In this document: one piece after another, positions 1-8,328 of the stretch
Numbering within the stretch: position 1 is the stretch's first letter
Layout: the number at the start of each line of letters is the position of its first letter
Origin: Mycobacteriales bacterium
Lineage (GTDB): Bacteria > Actinomycetota > Actinomycetes > Mycobacteriales > SCTD01
Reading direction: 5' to 3'
NCBI GenBank assembly: GCA_030447385.1
Contig: JAUJOY010000003.1
Location: forward strand, 227,092 to 282,899
Length of the DNA stretch: 55,808 nt
Notes under the pieces: generated by a model
What the model saw: the letters and a program-made list of their open reading frames with translations, nothing else
What the model was told of the DNA's origin: nothing
Databases searched by the model: none
Made by a program: the position numbers and the translations under genes

Positions 1-69
1 GCCGGCGAAGGGGAGAGCGCAGCCGACGGGGGCGGCGGGCCGGTGGACGCCGGCACCTCCCCGAGCTAG
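1..69 (+). CDS. possible 3' end of a gene truncated by the window edge
   Basis: Reading from base 1, the frame is open up to a TAG at 67-69 and gives a Gly/Ala/Ser-rich tail ending in DAGTSPS. Low-complexity tails like this are common at actinobacterial C-termini, so this may be the end of a gene lying upstream. Only 22 codons are visible and no domain can be recognised. It could equally be non-coding GC-rich sequence. Confidence 0.25.
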   Translation, partial: AGEGESAADGGGGPVDAGTSPS

Positions 70-119
70 TCCGCGGCCGGTGGGGCTGGCCGGCCCGAGC
101 CGGATCAGCGCGCGCCGGG

Positions 120-320
120 TCAGTTGAGCAGGGCGGCGGTCTCGTCGACCCAGTCGACGGCCTTCTCGCGGAGCTTGTCCTCGTAGGCCTTGGCGTGGTG
201 CCCGCAGAACAGCAGCTCTCCGGAGCTGAGCACGACACGAACGAGAGCCTGCGCGCCGCAGCGGTCGCAGCGGTCGGCGGCGGTCAGAGAGGCAGCGGCG
301 GGGGTCACGGTCGCGTTCAT
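120..320 (-). CDS. DUF7455 family small zinc-binding-type protein
   Basis: This is a protein of about 66 residues with the core LTAADRCDRCGAQALVRV and then LLFCGHHAKAYEDKL. The CxxC pair plus the later C-x2-H/H positions suggest a small treble-clef or zinc-ribbon fold. The family is widespread in Actinobacteria, commonly near the principal sigma factor or topoisomerase genes; its function is unknown. I start at the ATG of MNATVTPA because family members begin just before the TPAAASLTAADRC block and a GAGG lies directly upstream. An ATG nine codons further upstream is less likely. It is divergent from the CoA transferase gene. Confidence 0.85.
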   Translation of the reverse strand: MNATVTPAAASLTAADRCDRCGAQALVRVVLSSGELLFCGHHAKAYEDKLREKAVDWVDETAALLN

Positions 321-367
321 GTCCTCACAACACCACAGTTGCGCCACACCTTCCCGTCGAGGGCAGG

Positions 368-1594
368 ATGAGAGGCGTGTTGACTCCGGAACGGAACACG
401 TCCGTCACACCAGCAGCCGGACCGCTGCACGGCCTGCTGGTGGCGGACTTCAGCCGGGTGCTGGCCGGGCCGTTCGCGGCGATGATGCTCGCCGACCTGG
501 GCGCGCGGGTGATCAAGGTGGAGCGGCCCGGGAACGGCGACGACTCGCGCGGTTACGGGCCCTTCCTCGACGGCCGGTCTCTCTACTTCGCCCGGGTCAA
601 CCGGGGCAAGGAGTCGGTCGCCCTCGACCTGCGGGTCCCGGCCGACGCGGCGGTCGCCCGCGGCCTCGCGGCCCGAGCGGACGTGCTGGTCGAGAACTAC
701 CGGCCAGGCGTCATGGACCGGCTGGGTCTCGGACCGGTGGTGCTGCTGGACCGCAACCCCGGGCTGGTCTACTGCTCGATCAGCGGCTTCGGCCACACCG
801 GCCCGTGGGCGCAGCGCCCGGCGTACGACGCGGTCGTCCAGGGGATGAGCGGGATCATGGCCATCACCGGCCGGGAGCGCGCGGCCGGCGAGGCCGGCGG
901 CCGGGCCGAGGTCAAGCCCGGGATCCCCGTGGCCGACCTCGCGGCCGGGCTGTACGCCTTCGGCGCCATCACCAGCGCCCTGCTGGGCCGAGCCGCGACG
1001 GGACGGGGCACCCACCTCGACATCGCGATGTACGACGCGAGCGTCAGCCTCCTGGAGGGCGCGGCGCTGTCCTGGCTCGCGACCGGAACCGACCCGGGGC
1101 CGATCGGCAACGCGCACTTCACGATCGCCCCGTTCGACACCTTCCGCTGCCGGGACCGCGACATCACGATCTGCGCGGCGAATGACGAGCTCTTCGCGGC
1201 GCTGGCCGTCGCACTGGGCCGGCCCGGGCTCGTCGCCGACGCGCGCTTCGTCGGCAACGCCGCACGGCACGAGGCCCGGGACGAGCTCAAGGCCGAGCTC
1301 GAGGCGGTGCTGCGCACCGCGGATGCCGAGCACTGGCTCGACCGGCTGGACCTCGCCGGCATCCCGTCCGGCCCGATCAGCAGCGTGGCCGAGGCGCTGG
1401 GCAGCGAGCAGACGCGGGTCCGCCGGATGGTGGTCGATGCCGGCGGGCTCCCGGTGCCCGGCAACCCGGTGAAGGCTGACGGCTACGACGACCCCACCCA
1501 CCGGCCCGCTGCCCCGGCGCTCGATGAGCACGGCGCGGCGGTGCGGGCGGAGTTCGCCCAGGGCCTGGACCGGGCCGCGGCGGCTCACGGGTAG
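368..1594 (+). CDS. CaiB/BaiF family (class III) CoA transferase
   Basis: The protein of 408 residues has the length and layout of family III CoA transferases and alpha-methylacyl-CoA racemases. It opens with LHGLLVADFSRVLAGPFAAMMLADLGARVIKVERPG, the N-terminal CoA-binding signature (cited here as a pattern, residues about 20-55). The expected catalytic aspartate is D190 in PVADLAAGLYAFGA, followed by the usual GRGTHLDIAMYDA segment. The family moves CoA between carboxylic acids or epimerises 2-methylacyl-CoA; the exact substrate cannot be read. Its neighbours (acyl-CoA dehydrogenases, SDR, 2-hydroxyacid oxidase) fit acyl-CoA catabolism. The first in-frame ATG is used; a TTG a few codons later is possible. 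Confidence 0.88.
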   Translation: MRGVLTPERNTSVTPAAGPLHGLLVADFSRVLAGPFAAMMLADLGARVIKVERPGNGDDSRGYGPFLDGRSLYFARVNRGKESVALDLRVPADAAVARGLAARADVLVENYRPGVMDRLGLGPVVLLDRNPGLVYCSISGFGHTGPWAQRPAYDAVVQGMSGIMAITGRERAAGEAGGRAEVKPGIPVADLAAGLYAFGAITSALLGRAATGRGTHLDIAMYDASVSLLEGAALSWLATGTDPGPIGNAHFTIAPFDTFRCRDRDITICAANDELFAALAVALGRPGLVADARFVGNAARHEARDELKAELEAVLRTADAEHWLDRLDLAGIPSGPISSVAEALGSEQTRVRRMVVDAGGLPVPGNPVKADGYDDPTHRPAAPALDEHGAAVRAEFAQGLDRAAAAHG

Positions 1595-1614
1595 CCGGCT
1601 GCCCGAGGAGCGGC

Positions 1615-2721
1615 TCAGCCGCCGCCGGCCCGCACCACGGCGCGTACGGGCCGCCGCTCGAGCTGCTTGCCGATGTCGGTCCGGCCGGCCACGAGGTCGC
1701 AGAACAGGCCCCACATCCCGGGCACCGAGCGCATCACGCCGTGCACCAGCCGGGGGTGGTTGCGGAACGCCGCCAGCGCCCGCCGGCCGCCGGCCATCTC
1801 CGCACCGAGCTCGGAAAGGACCGCCGACGGGTAGGCGGCCGGGTCCCGCGCCGCTGCCGCGCCGGCCAGCGCACCCGAGCGAAGCGCGAACGAGATCCCC
1901 TCGCGGGTCCAGGGCTCGAGCAGGCCGGCGGCGTCCCCGGCGACGAGGACGCGCCCGCGTACCAGGGGGGAGGACGGTGCGCGCACCCGTGTCAGGTGGC
2001 CGCCGTCGTGTGCCGCGGTCCGCAGGTCCAGCCCGAGGGAGGCGACGAACGAGGCGTAGTAGGCGCGCAGCTGCTCGCCGTGCCGCCGGTCGCCGATCAC
2101 CCCGACCGTCAGGGTGTCGCCCTTCGGGAAGACCCAGCCGTACGAGCCGGGAACCGGTCCCCAGTCGAGCAGCAGGCGACCGGCCCAGGAGGACCCCGCC
2201 GGTGTCGGCAGCTCCGCCTCCAGCCCCAGGTCGACCTGCTCGCAGCGCACGCCGACATGCGCGGCGGCGCGGCTGCCGGAGCCGTCCGCTCCGACGACCG
2301 CGGCCGCCGACACGGGAGCGCCCCGCGTGCGCAGCAGGACCCCGGACGCGCCCTGCTCGTAGCCCGTGACCGCCACCCCGGTCCGCAGCTCCACACCGGC
2401 GTCCTGCGCCCGGCGTACCAGGGCCTCGTCGAGCGAGGCGCGAAGGACCATCGGCAGGAACGGCGCGGCTGCGCGTTCGAAGCCCCTCCGTCCGCCGTTG
2501 GTGAAGGTGACCCGCCCGACGCGGTCGAGGGTCAGGGTCGGGAGGTCGACCCCTGCGGCGAGCACGGCCGCCTGCGACACCCCGATGAGGCCGCCGCCGC
2601 ACCGCTTGTAGCGGGGCAGGGACTCCCTTTCCAGCAGGACCGTGCGGGCGCCGGCCCGCACCGCGGCGAGGGCCGCTGCTGCTCCGGCCGGCCCTGCCCC
2701 CACCACCGCGACGTCCCACAT
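1615..2721 (-). CDS. geranylgeranyl reductase-type FAD-dependent oxidoreductase
   Basis: The protein has an N-terminal FAD-binding Rossmann motif (VAVVGAGPAGAAAA) within ten residues of the chosen start MWDVAVV. It then shows the RYKRCGGG segment typical of the geranylgeranyl reductase/MenJ family, and the second FAD motif VAGDAAGLLEPWTREGI. These enzymes saturate isoprenoid side chains or act on other lipophilic substrates; actinobacteria commonly use a relative to reduce the menaquinone tail. The substrate here is not determined. It is convergent with the CoA transferase, with a gap of only 20 bases. An ATG 12 codons upstream would add a tail before the Rossmann strand, so the later ATG is preferred. 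Confidence 0.85.
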   Translation of the reverse strand: MWDVAVVGAGPAGAAAALAAVRAGARTVLLERESLPRYKRCGGGLIGVSQAAVLAAGVDLPTLTLDRVGRVTFTNGGRRGFERAAAPFLPMVLRASLDEALVRRAQDAGVELRTGVAVTGYEQGASGVLLRTRGAPVSAAAVVGADGSGSRAAAHVGVRCEQVDLGLEAELPTPAGSSWAGRLLLDWGPVPGSYGWVFPKGDTLTVGVIGDRRHGEQLRAYYASFVASLGLDLRTAAHDGGHLTRVRAPSSPLVRGRVLVAGDAAGLLEPWTREGISFALRSGALAGAAAARDPAAYPSAVLSELGAEMAGGRRALAAFRNHPRLVHGVMRSVPGMWGLFCDLVAGRTDIGKQLERRPVRAVVRAGGG

Positions 2722-2883
2722 CACCGCGAGATCGACCTCTGGCGCTTTTCCGGCCAAAGGCCGGTATGTTTCCGGCCCGTGTCCAGATGCACCTGGGCCT
2801 CGTTGGAGATCTCGAAGAGCAGCACGGCAGGGATGGTGTCACCGCCACTCGGGAGGTGACCAGCAGCGAGAGGCAGGACGCGC

Positions 2884-4146
2884 GTGCGGCTCGGCGGCGC
2901 ATGGGGCTCGGGGAGCCCGGCCCTTGTCGCGGTAGCCGTGGGCGCCACCCTCCTGTCCGCCGTCGGAGTCGCCGCGCTCGGCGACCTCCAGCCCGCGGGG
3001 GGTACGCAGGCCGTCGTTGCCGCTACCGGTCCCGCTGGCGCCGAGCCGCCGGCCGCCGAGCCGGCTGAGGCCGCCGCCGCCGGCGCACCCGCTCCGCTCC
3101 CGCTGCCCGAGGGGGCGCTGCCCGATGCCGCCCTCGCTGGCGCCCCTCTGCCGGACGCGCCGCCGCCCGCCGCCCCCGCCCCGGCGGGCCCACCCGCTGC
3201 CCCCGCGCCGGCACCGGCCCTCGAGCTGCGGTCACCGGACCTGCTCGTCACCCTCCCCGCTCCCTTGACCGCGGAGCAGGTGTCCGCTCTCGGGGCGCTG
3301 CCCGAGGTCGTGGGTGTCACGGTGGCGGACCTGGGGACCGTGCAGCTCGCCGGGCAGGACGCGCGGCTGCTCGGTGTGGACCCGGCCACCTTCCGGGCCT
3401 TCACGCCGCAGGAGACCGCCCGCTCGGACGCCCTCTGGGAGGCGGTCTCGCGCGGCGAGGTCGCTCCCACCTTCGGGCTGGCGCGGGACCGGCAGCTGAC
3501 GCTGGGCGGCCCGGTCAGCCTGGGCGGAAGCATCGCGGGCGCTCCGGTCGAGCTGCCGGTCCGCATCGGCGCCGTCGCCGCCTTCGGGCTGCCCGGCGTG
3601 GACGTCGTTCTGGACCGGGCGAGGGCCCGTCAGCTGGGTGTCGTCCCTCAGAACGCCGTCCTCATCAGCGCGCCGGCCAGGGGCATCAGCGCCCTGCGGA
3701 CGTCGGTCACGGAGGTTCTCGGCGCGGAGGCCGCCATCGAGGTCCTGCGCCCTGAGGTGGCCCGGGCCCGGGCGGGCAAGCCGCGCAACTACCGCGAGCT
3801 CTACATCGACTCGGCCCGCTACTGCAAGGGGCTGTCCTGGACCGTCCTCGCCGCGATCGGGCAGGTCGAGAGCGGTCACGGGCGCCACCTGGGCCCGTCC
3901 AGCGCAGGTGCTCTCGGCCCGATGCAGTTCCTGCCCAGCACCTGGGCGGCGTACGGCATCGACGGCGACAAGGACGGCCGGGCCGACATCATGAACCCGT
4001 TCGACGCGGTTCCGTCCTCCGCCGCCTACCTGTGCCGCTTCGGCGCCAACCGCGGCCCGCAGGGGCTCTACGACGCGATCTTCGCCTACAACCACGCCGA
4101 CTGGTACGTCCAGAAGGTGCTCGCGATCTCCGCGCAGTACCGCTGA
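2884..4146 (+). CDS. exported lytic transglycosylase (SLT domain) with an extra mid-domain
   Basis: This 420-residue protein starts at GTG, with GAGAGG upstream. Residues about 10-33 form a hydrophobic export segment. Residues 40-115 are a long Pro/Ala-rich wall-spanning linker. Residues about 118-290 form a separate folded region, and residues 300-420 form the SLT transglycosylase domain. Catalytic Glu329 lies in GQVESGHG, followed by AGALGPMQFLPSTW. A Ca-loop-like DGDKDGRADI at 360-369 is usual in this subfamily. The domain would cleave peptidoglycan glycan strands outside the membrane. The mid-domain (TLPAPLTAEQVSALGALPEVVG, then VDPATFRAFTP) resembles extracytoplasmic domains of MacB/FtsX-type ABC permeases, but that match is by eye only. 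Confidence 0.9.
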   Translation: MRLGGAWGSGSPALVAVAVGATLLSAVGVAALGDLQPAGGTQAVVAATGPAGAEPPAAEPAEAAAAGAPAPLPLPEGALPDAALAGAPLPDAPPPAAPAPAGPPAAPAPAPALELRSPDLLVTLPAPLTAEQVSALGALPEVVGVTVADLGTVQLAGQDARLLGVDPATFRAFTPQETARSDALWEAVSRGEVAPTFGLARDRQLTLGGPVSLGGSIAGAPVELPVRIGAVAAFGLPGVDVVLDRARARQLGVVPQNAVLISAPARGISALRTSVTEVLGAEAAIEVLRPEVARARAGKPRNYRELYIDSARYCKGLSWTVLAAIGQVESGHGRHLGPSSAGALGPMQFLPSTWAAYGIDGDKDGRADIMNPFDAVPSSAAYLCRFGANRGPQGLYDAIFAYNHADWYVQKVLAISAQYR

Positions 4147-4158
4147 CGTCCCGCGGCC

Positions 4159-5136
4159 TCAAGCCGCGCGTGCGGGGACGAGGACGACCTTGCCGACCGT
4201 CGCCCGGTCGCCGAGCCGGGTCAGCGCCGTCGGCGCCTCGCCGAGCGGCAGCTCGGCCCCGACGAGGGGGTCCACCAGCCCCTGCTCCCACAGGGCCATC
4301 AGGGCGGCGTGGGTCTCCGGCACGACCTGGGGCTGCAGCGAGCGGTAGAGCCCCCAGTGCAGGCCGACGACCGAGTAGTTCTTGACCAGGGCGTGGTTCG
4401 TGGGGGCCTCGGCGATGCGCCCGCCGGCGAACCCGACGACCACCAGGCGCCCCTCGAAGGCGATGCACCGCCGGCTGCGGTCGAAGACGTCGCCGCCGAC
4501 GGAGTCGTAGATGACGTCGGCGCCGCGGCCCTCGGTGAGGTCCTTCACGACGGGGACGAAGTCCTCGGACAGGTAGTCGATCGCGACGTCCGCGCCGAGC
4601 TGCTCGCAGACCCGGACCTTCTCGGGACCGCCGGCGGTGGCGATCACGCGGGCGCCCGCTGCCTTGCCCAGCTGGATCGCCGCACTCCCGACCCCGCCGG
4701 CGCCGGCGTGCACCAGCAGCGTCTCCCCGACCCGCAGCTGCGCGCGGCGGTGCAGCCCGACGTAGCCGGTCTGGTAGGTGATGAGCATGCTTGCCGCGGT
4801 CGGGGCGGACATGGCGGGCGGGATCGGCAGGGCGGCCGCCTCCGCCACCACCACCTGCTCGGCGAGGCCGCCCTGCGGCAAGTTGGTGGTGGCCAGGACC
4901 CGCTCACCGGTGCGGGGGCCGTCGAGGACCGTGCCGCAGACCTCGAGCCCGGGCGTGAAGGGCAGCGGCGGCTTCTCCTGGTAGAGCCCGCGGCACAGCA
5001 GCACGTCCGGGAAGTTCAGCGCCACCGCGTCGACCCGCAGCCGCAGCGTCCCCGCGTGCGGCTCGGGATCCGGCACCTGCTCCCAGCGCAGGACGTCCTG
5101 CGGCTCCCCGAGCTCGTGCAGCCGCCAGGCGTACAT
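4159..5136 (-). CDS. NADPH:quinone oxidoreductase family (zinc-independent MDR) protein
   Basis: This 325-residue medium-chain dehydrogenase/reductase starts at ATG (MYAWRLHELGEP). The N-terminal GroES-like half contains VDAVALNFPDVLLCRGLYQ and LPFTPGLEVCGTV. The Rossmann half contains VHAGAGGVGSAAIQLGKAAGARVIATA, with the GxGxxG nucleotide-binding loop, then DVIYDSVGGDVF. The catalytic zinc cysteine/histidine set of alcohol dehydrogenases is absent, as in quinone oxidoreductases and enoyl reductases. It probably reduces quinones or enoyl/enone substrates with NADPH. It is divergent from the flavoprotein oxidase gene, with 27 bases between the start codons, and convergent with the transglycosylase. 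Confidence 0.88.
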   Translation of the reverse strand: MYAWRLHELGEPQDVLRWEQVPDPEPHAGTLRLRVDAVALNFPDVLLCRGLYQEKPPLPFTPGLEVCGTVLDGPRTGERVLATTNLPQGGLAEQVVVAEAAALPIPPAMSAPTAASMLITYQTGYVGLHRRAQLRVGETLLVHAGAGGVGSAAIQLGKAAGARVIATAGGPEKVRVCEQLGADVAIDYLSEDFVPVVKDLTEGRGADVIYDSVGGDVFDRSRRCIAFEGRLVVVGFAGGRIAEAPTNHALVKNYSVVGLHWGLYRSLQPQVVPETHAALMALWEQGLVDPLVGAELPLGEAPTALTRLGDRATVGKVVLVPARAA

Positions 5137-5163
5137 GGATCCCTCCGGCGGTAGGAACGGCCG

Positions 5164-6330
5164 ATGAGCACAGGGTCGTTCGCGGACTTCCAGAACGAGG
5201 TCTACCTCAACGGGTTGTTCGGCTCGCAGCCGACCCTGCCCTTCGCCTGGCGGGAGATCGAGGCCGCGGCTTACGAGGCGATGACGCCCGGTGCTGCCGG
5301 CTACGTCGCCGGTGGCGCCGGCGGGGAGGAGACGATGGCCGCCAACCGCGCGGCGTTCGACCGCTGGCGCCTCGTGCCGCGGATGCTGCGTGGGATCCCC
5401 GCCAGGCGCGCCCACGAGACGACGGTGCTCGGGACGACGATGCCGGCGCCGGTGATGCTCGCACCGGTCGGCGTGCTCTCGATCGTGCACCCGGACGCCG
5501 AGCGCGCGGTCGCCCGCGCGGCGGCGGCGGTCGGCCTGACCATGGTCGTGTCGACCGCGGCCTCGACGACCATGGAGGACGTCGCCGCGCAGGCGCCGGA
5601 GGCGTCGCGGTGGTACCAGCTGTACTGGCCGTCGGACCGCGAGCTCGCCGCGTCGTTCGTCCGGCGTGCGGAGGCAGCGGGGTACGAGGCGGTCGTCGTC
5701 ACCCTGGACACCTGGCAGCTGGGCTGGCGGCCGCGCGACCTGTCCACGGCCTACCTGCCGTTCCTGCGCGCCGAGGGTGTCGCCAACTACTTCGCCGACC
5801 CCGTCTTCCGGCAGGGGCTCGAGAAGCCGCCCGAGGAGGACCAGGGCCCCGCGGTGCTGAAGTTCCTCGGGCTGTTCAACAACCCCACGCTGACGTGGGA
5901 CGACGTCGCCTTCCTGCGCGACCACACCTCGCTTCCGCTGGTGCTCAAGGGGGTCCAGCATCCCGACGACGTCGGCAAGGCCAGGGGGATGGGGGTGGAC
6001 GCGGTGGTGTGCAGCAACCACGGCGGCCGTCAGGTGGACGGGGCGATCGGGTCGCTGGACGCCCTGCCAGGCCTTGTGCAGGCGGCCGGTGACCTGCCGG
6101 TGCTGTTCGACAGCGGCATCCGCACCGGCGCTGATGCCTGCAAGGCGCTCGCGCTGGGTGCGCGCGCCGTCCTGCTCGGCCGGCCGTTCGTGCACGGGCT
6201 CGCCCTGGGCGGGGAGGCGGGGGTGCAGCACGTGCTGCGCTGCTTCCTCGCCGACCTCGACCTGCAGGCCGGGCTCTCCGGTCACGCCAGCGTTCGCGAG
6301 CTGGCCCCGTCCTCGCTCGTGCGGGCCTGA
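5164..6330 (+). CDS. FMN-dependent alpha-hydroxy acid oxidase, lactate 2-monooxygenase type
   Basis: The protein of 388 residues belongs to the L-lactate oxidase/dehydrogenase TIM-barrel family. It shows GYVAGGAGGEETMAANRAAFDRW near the N-terminus (a lactate 2-monooxygenase hallmark), LDTWQLGWRPRDL in the middle, the catalytic-base and substrate-arginine motif CSNHGGRQVDGA, and the phosphate-binding end LFDSGIRTGADACKALALGA. Resemblance to mycobacterial lactate 2-monooxygenase, which turns L-lactate into acetate, CO2 and water, is strong throughout. Related activities such as 2-hydroxy-acid oxidase cannot be excluded. The ATG is the first codon of the conserved start, and a purine-rich stretch (GGCGGTAGGAA) precedes it. 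Confidence 0.85.
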   Translation: MSTGSFADFQNEVYLNGLFGSQPTLPFAWREIEAAAYEAMTPGAAGYVAGGAGGEETMAANRAAFDRWRLVPRMLRGIPARRAHETTVLGTTMPAPVMLAPVGVLSIVHPDAERAVARAAAAVGLTMVVSTAASTTMEDVAAQAPEASRWYQLYWPSDRELAASFVRRAEAAGYEAVVVTLDTWQLGWRPRDLSTAYLPFLRAEGVANYFADPVFRQGLEKPPEEDQGPAVLKFLGLFNNPTLTWDDVAFLRDHTSLPLVLKGVQHPDDVGKARGMGVDAVVCSNHGGRQVDGAIGSLDALPGLVQAAGDLPVLFDSGIRTGADACKALALGARAVLLGRPFVHGLALGGEAGVQHVLRCFLADLDLQAGLSGHASVRELAPSSLVRA

Positions 6331-6332
6331 GC

Positions 6333-7163
6333 TCAGGCTGGCGCCACGGGCTCGGGCTCGGCCATGCCCGTCGGGAGAGCGGAGGGGTCAGCCGGCGCGG
6401 CCCTCTCCCCGCTGTCGGTCAGCGGCCCGGGGATGCCGCGGAAGCGGTACACCATCACCTCCCGGCCGGCCTGCAGCAGGAAGGCCTGGCCGGTGCCGCT
6501 CGAGTCGAAGGCCGTGAGCACGGCTCGGCCGGCGACGTCCACCGGGATGATCGGCACGCCGCTGTGCTCCAGCGCGGAGCGGATGTCGGTGAGGATGGCC
6601 GTCTCGGCGAAGCCGGGGCAGAACGCGTTGACCCGGATCCCGTGCGGCGCGAGAGCCGGGCCGAGCGCCCGGACGAGCCCGACCACGGCATGCTTGTTGG
6701 CCCCGTAGACCGGGTCGAACGGGGTGCTGGTCAGCCCGGCCATGGACGCGGTCGCGACGATCGAGCCCCCGCCGCGCCGACGCAGGGCGGGCAGAGCGGC
6801 GTGCACGCCGAAGACCACGCCGTCGACGTTCACCCCGATCGCCCGGCGGTACCTCGCCACGTCGAAGTCCTCCGCGATCCCGCAGCCGGTCGGGATGCCG
6901 GCGTTGAGGAACACCAGGTCCAGTCCCCCGGAGATCCGCTCCGCCTCGTCGGTGGCGGCAACCACCTGCTCGTACGACGAGACGTCGCACGGCAGGAACG
7001 TCGCCCCCAGCTCGTCCGCCACGGCCCGGCCGCCGGCCTCGTCGATGTCGCACAGCACGACCTCGTCACCGCGCCGGACCAGCTGGCGGGCCACCTCTGC
7101 CCCGAAGCCCGAGGCGCCGCCCGTGACGAGGGCGACGCGGGGGTCGGGCACCGCGGCGCTCAC
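6333..7163 (-). CDS. short-chain dehydrogenase/reductase (SDR) family oxidoreductase
   Basis: This 276-residue classical SDR has the cofactor motif TGGASGFG, the NAG motif (LVFLNAGIP), the catalytic serine in TASMAG and the YxxxK pair in YGANKHAV. D42-type acidic residues after the second strand (CDID) suggest NAD(H) preference. It starts at GTG, whose last two bases form the stop of the upstream acyl-CoA dehydrogenase (GTGA overlap). It is therefore probably translationally coupled and co-transcribed with the two dehydrogenase genes. A 3-hydroxyacyl-CoA or sterol/alcohol dehydrogenase step after acyl-CoA dehydrogenation would fit, but the substrate is inferred only from context. Confidence 0.85.
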   Translation of the reverse strand: MSAAVPDPRVALVTGGASGFGAEVARQLVRRGDEVVLCDIDEAGGRAVADELGATFLPCDVSSYEQVVAATDEAERISGGLDLVFLNAGIPTGCGIAEDFDVARYRRAIGVNVDGVVFGVHAALPALRRRGGGSIVATASMAGLTSTPFDPVYGANKHAVVGLVRALGPALAPHGIRVNAFCPGFAETAILTDIRSALEHSGVPIIPVDVAGRAVLTAFDSSGTGQAFLLQAGREVMVYRFRGIPGPLTDSGERAAPADPSALPTGMAEPEPVAPA

Positions 7164-8305
7164 GCGACCCCGGCGGACATCTCGCTGCCCACAGCCGAGA
7201 CCGCAGGCGAGTCCGGGGCTTGGTCGACCAGCAGCCGGGCGACGCGCTCGCGGTGCTGCGCGGCGTCGCCGTAGGCCGCCTCCAGCCGCTTGGAGCGCTT
7301 GAAGTAGAAGTGCGTGTCGTGCTCCCAGGTGTAGCCGATCCCGCCGTGGAACTGGATCATCGCCCCGGTCGCGTCGCGGGACACGTCCGCGGCCTTGGAC
7401 TTGGCGATGGAGGCAGCCAGCTGCCGGTCGGGCGCGTCCACGTCGGCGGCGTGCGCGGAGTAGGTCGCCGCGTGCTCGGCGAAGGTGACGCCGATGTGCA
7501 GGTCGGCGAGCGAGTGCTTGAGGGCCTGGAACGACCCGACCGGCCTGCCGAACTGCACGCGGGTCTTGTCGTACTCGACCGTGTCCGTCACCGCCTTGCG
7601 GGCGATCCCGACGAGGTCGTTCGCCACCAGCACGGCCGCCCGGTCCAGCAGGTCCTGCACCACCGCGGGGGTCGAGCCGGGCAGCTTCTCGCCACGGGCG
7701 CCGTCGAGCAGGACGGTGCCGAGACGGGTGGTGCGGTCGAGGGCGTCGACCGGGGAGACGGTGACCCCCGCGGCGGCGGGGTCCACGAGGTAGAGGCCGT
7801 CCTGCGCGGCGACGACGAGCAGGTCTGCCGTGGAGGGGTAGTCCACCAGATCGAGCCGACCGGACAGCACGCCGTCGCGCGCGGACGCCGGGGCGCCCGC
7901 CGGCGAGGGGAACCAGCCGGGGCGGAGCAGGGCGACGGCGCCGCGAACGCCACCTGCCGCGAGGTCGGGAAGATGCGTGGCCTGCTGCTCCGGCGAGCCC
8001 GCGAGGCGCAGCGCCTCCCCGACGAGGATCGTGCCGAGCCACGGGCCGGGAACGGTGCCCGCTCCGAACTCCCGCGCCAGCACGGCTGCGTCGAGCAGGC
8101 CCAGGCCGATGCCGTCGTGCTCCTCGGGGACGAGCACGGCCAGCCAGCCCTGCTCGCCGAGCGCCTGCCACAGGGGCGCCGGCACGCCGTCGCTGTCGGG
8201 GTCCTCGTAGAGCGCGCGGACCTGGCGCGGCCCGAAACGGTCGCGCAGGTAGGACCGCGCGGCGTCGCGGAGGGCCCGCTGCTCGTCGGTGAGCTGGAAA
8301 TGCAT
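7160..8305 (-). CDS. acyl-CoA dehydrogenase, first member of a pair (probable heteromer subunit)
   Basis: The protein of 381 residues has an acyl-CoA dehydrogenase fold. It starts MHFQLTDEQRALRDAARSYL and near the end has MIQFHGGIGYTWEHDTHFYFKR, the FAD-adenine-contacting segment. The canonical C-terminal EGT motif carrying the catalytic glutamate of medium-chain enzymes is missing. Such short, divergent members usually work as one half of an alpha2beta2 acyl-CoA dehydrogenase, as with mycobacterial FadE26/27 and FadE28/29 on sterol side chains. The gene next door encodes a second divergent member, 23 bases away, which supports a heteromeric enzyme. The substrate is unknown. Confidence 0.85.
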   Translation of the reverse strand: MHFQLTDEQRALRDAARSYLRDRFGPRQVRALYEDPDSDGVPAPLWQALGEQGWLAVLVPEEHDGIGLGLLDAAVLAREFGAGTVPGPWLGTILVGEALRLAGSPEQQATHLPDLAAGGVRGAVALLRPGWFPSPAGAPASARDGVLSGRLDLVDYPSTADLLVVAAQDGLYLVDPAAAGVTVSPVDALDRTTRLGTVLLDGARGEKLPGSTPAVVQDLLDRAAVLVANDLVGIARKAVTDTVEYDKTRVQFGRPVGSFQALKHSLADLHIGVTFAEHAATYSAHAADVDAPDRQLAASIAKSKAADVSRDATGAMIQFHGGIGYTWEHDTHFYFKRSKRLEAAYGDAAQHRERVARLLVDQAPDSPAVSAVGSEMSAGVA

Positions 8306-8328
8306 CTCGACCTCTCTCGGGACGGGCG

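Noticed and set aside
317-2902. A minus-strand open frame of 861 codons across the CoA transferase and reductase
   Set aside because: It covers two well-supported genes in other frames; the composition is low-complexity and no motif is present.
5164-6330. Annotation as L-lactate dehydrogenase (LldD)
   Set aside because: The GYVAGGAGGEETMAAN start and overall resemblance favour the lactate 2-monooxygenase subgroup; quinone-dependent LldD has a different insertion region.
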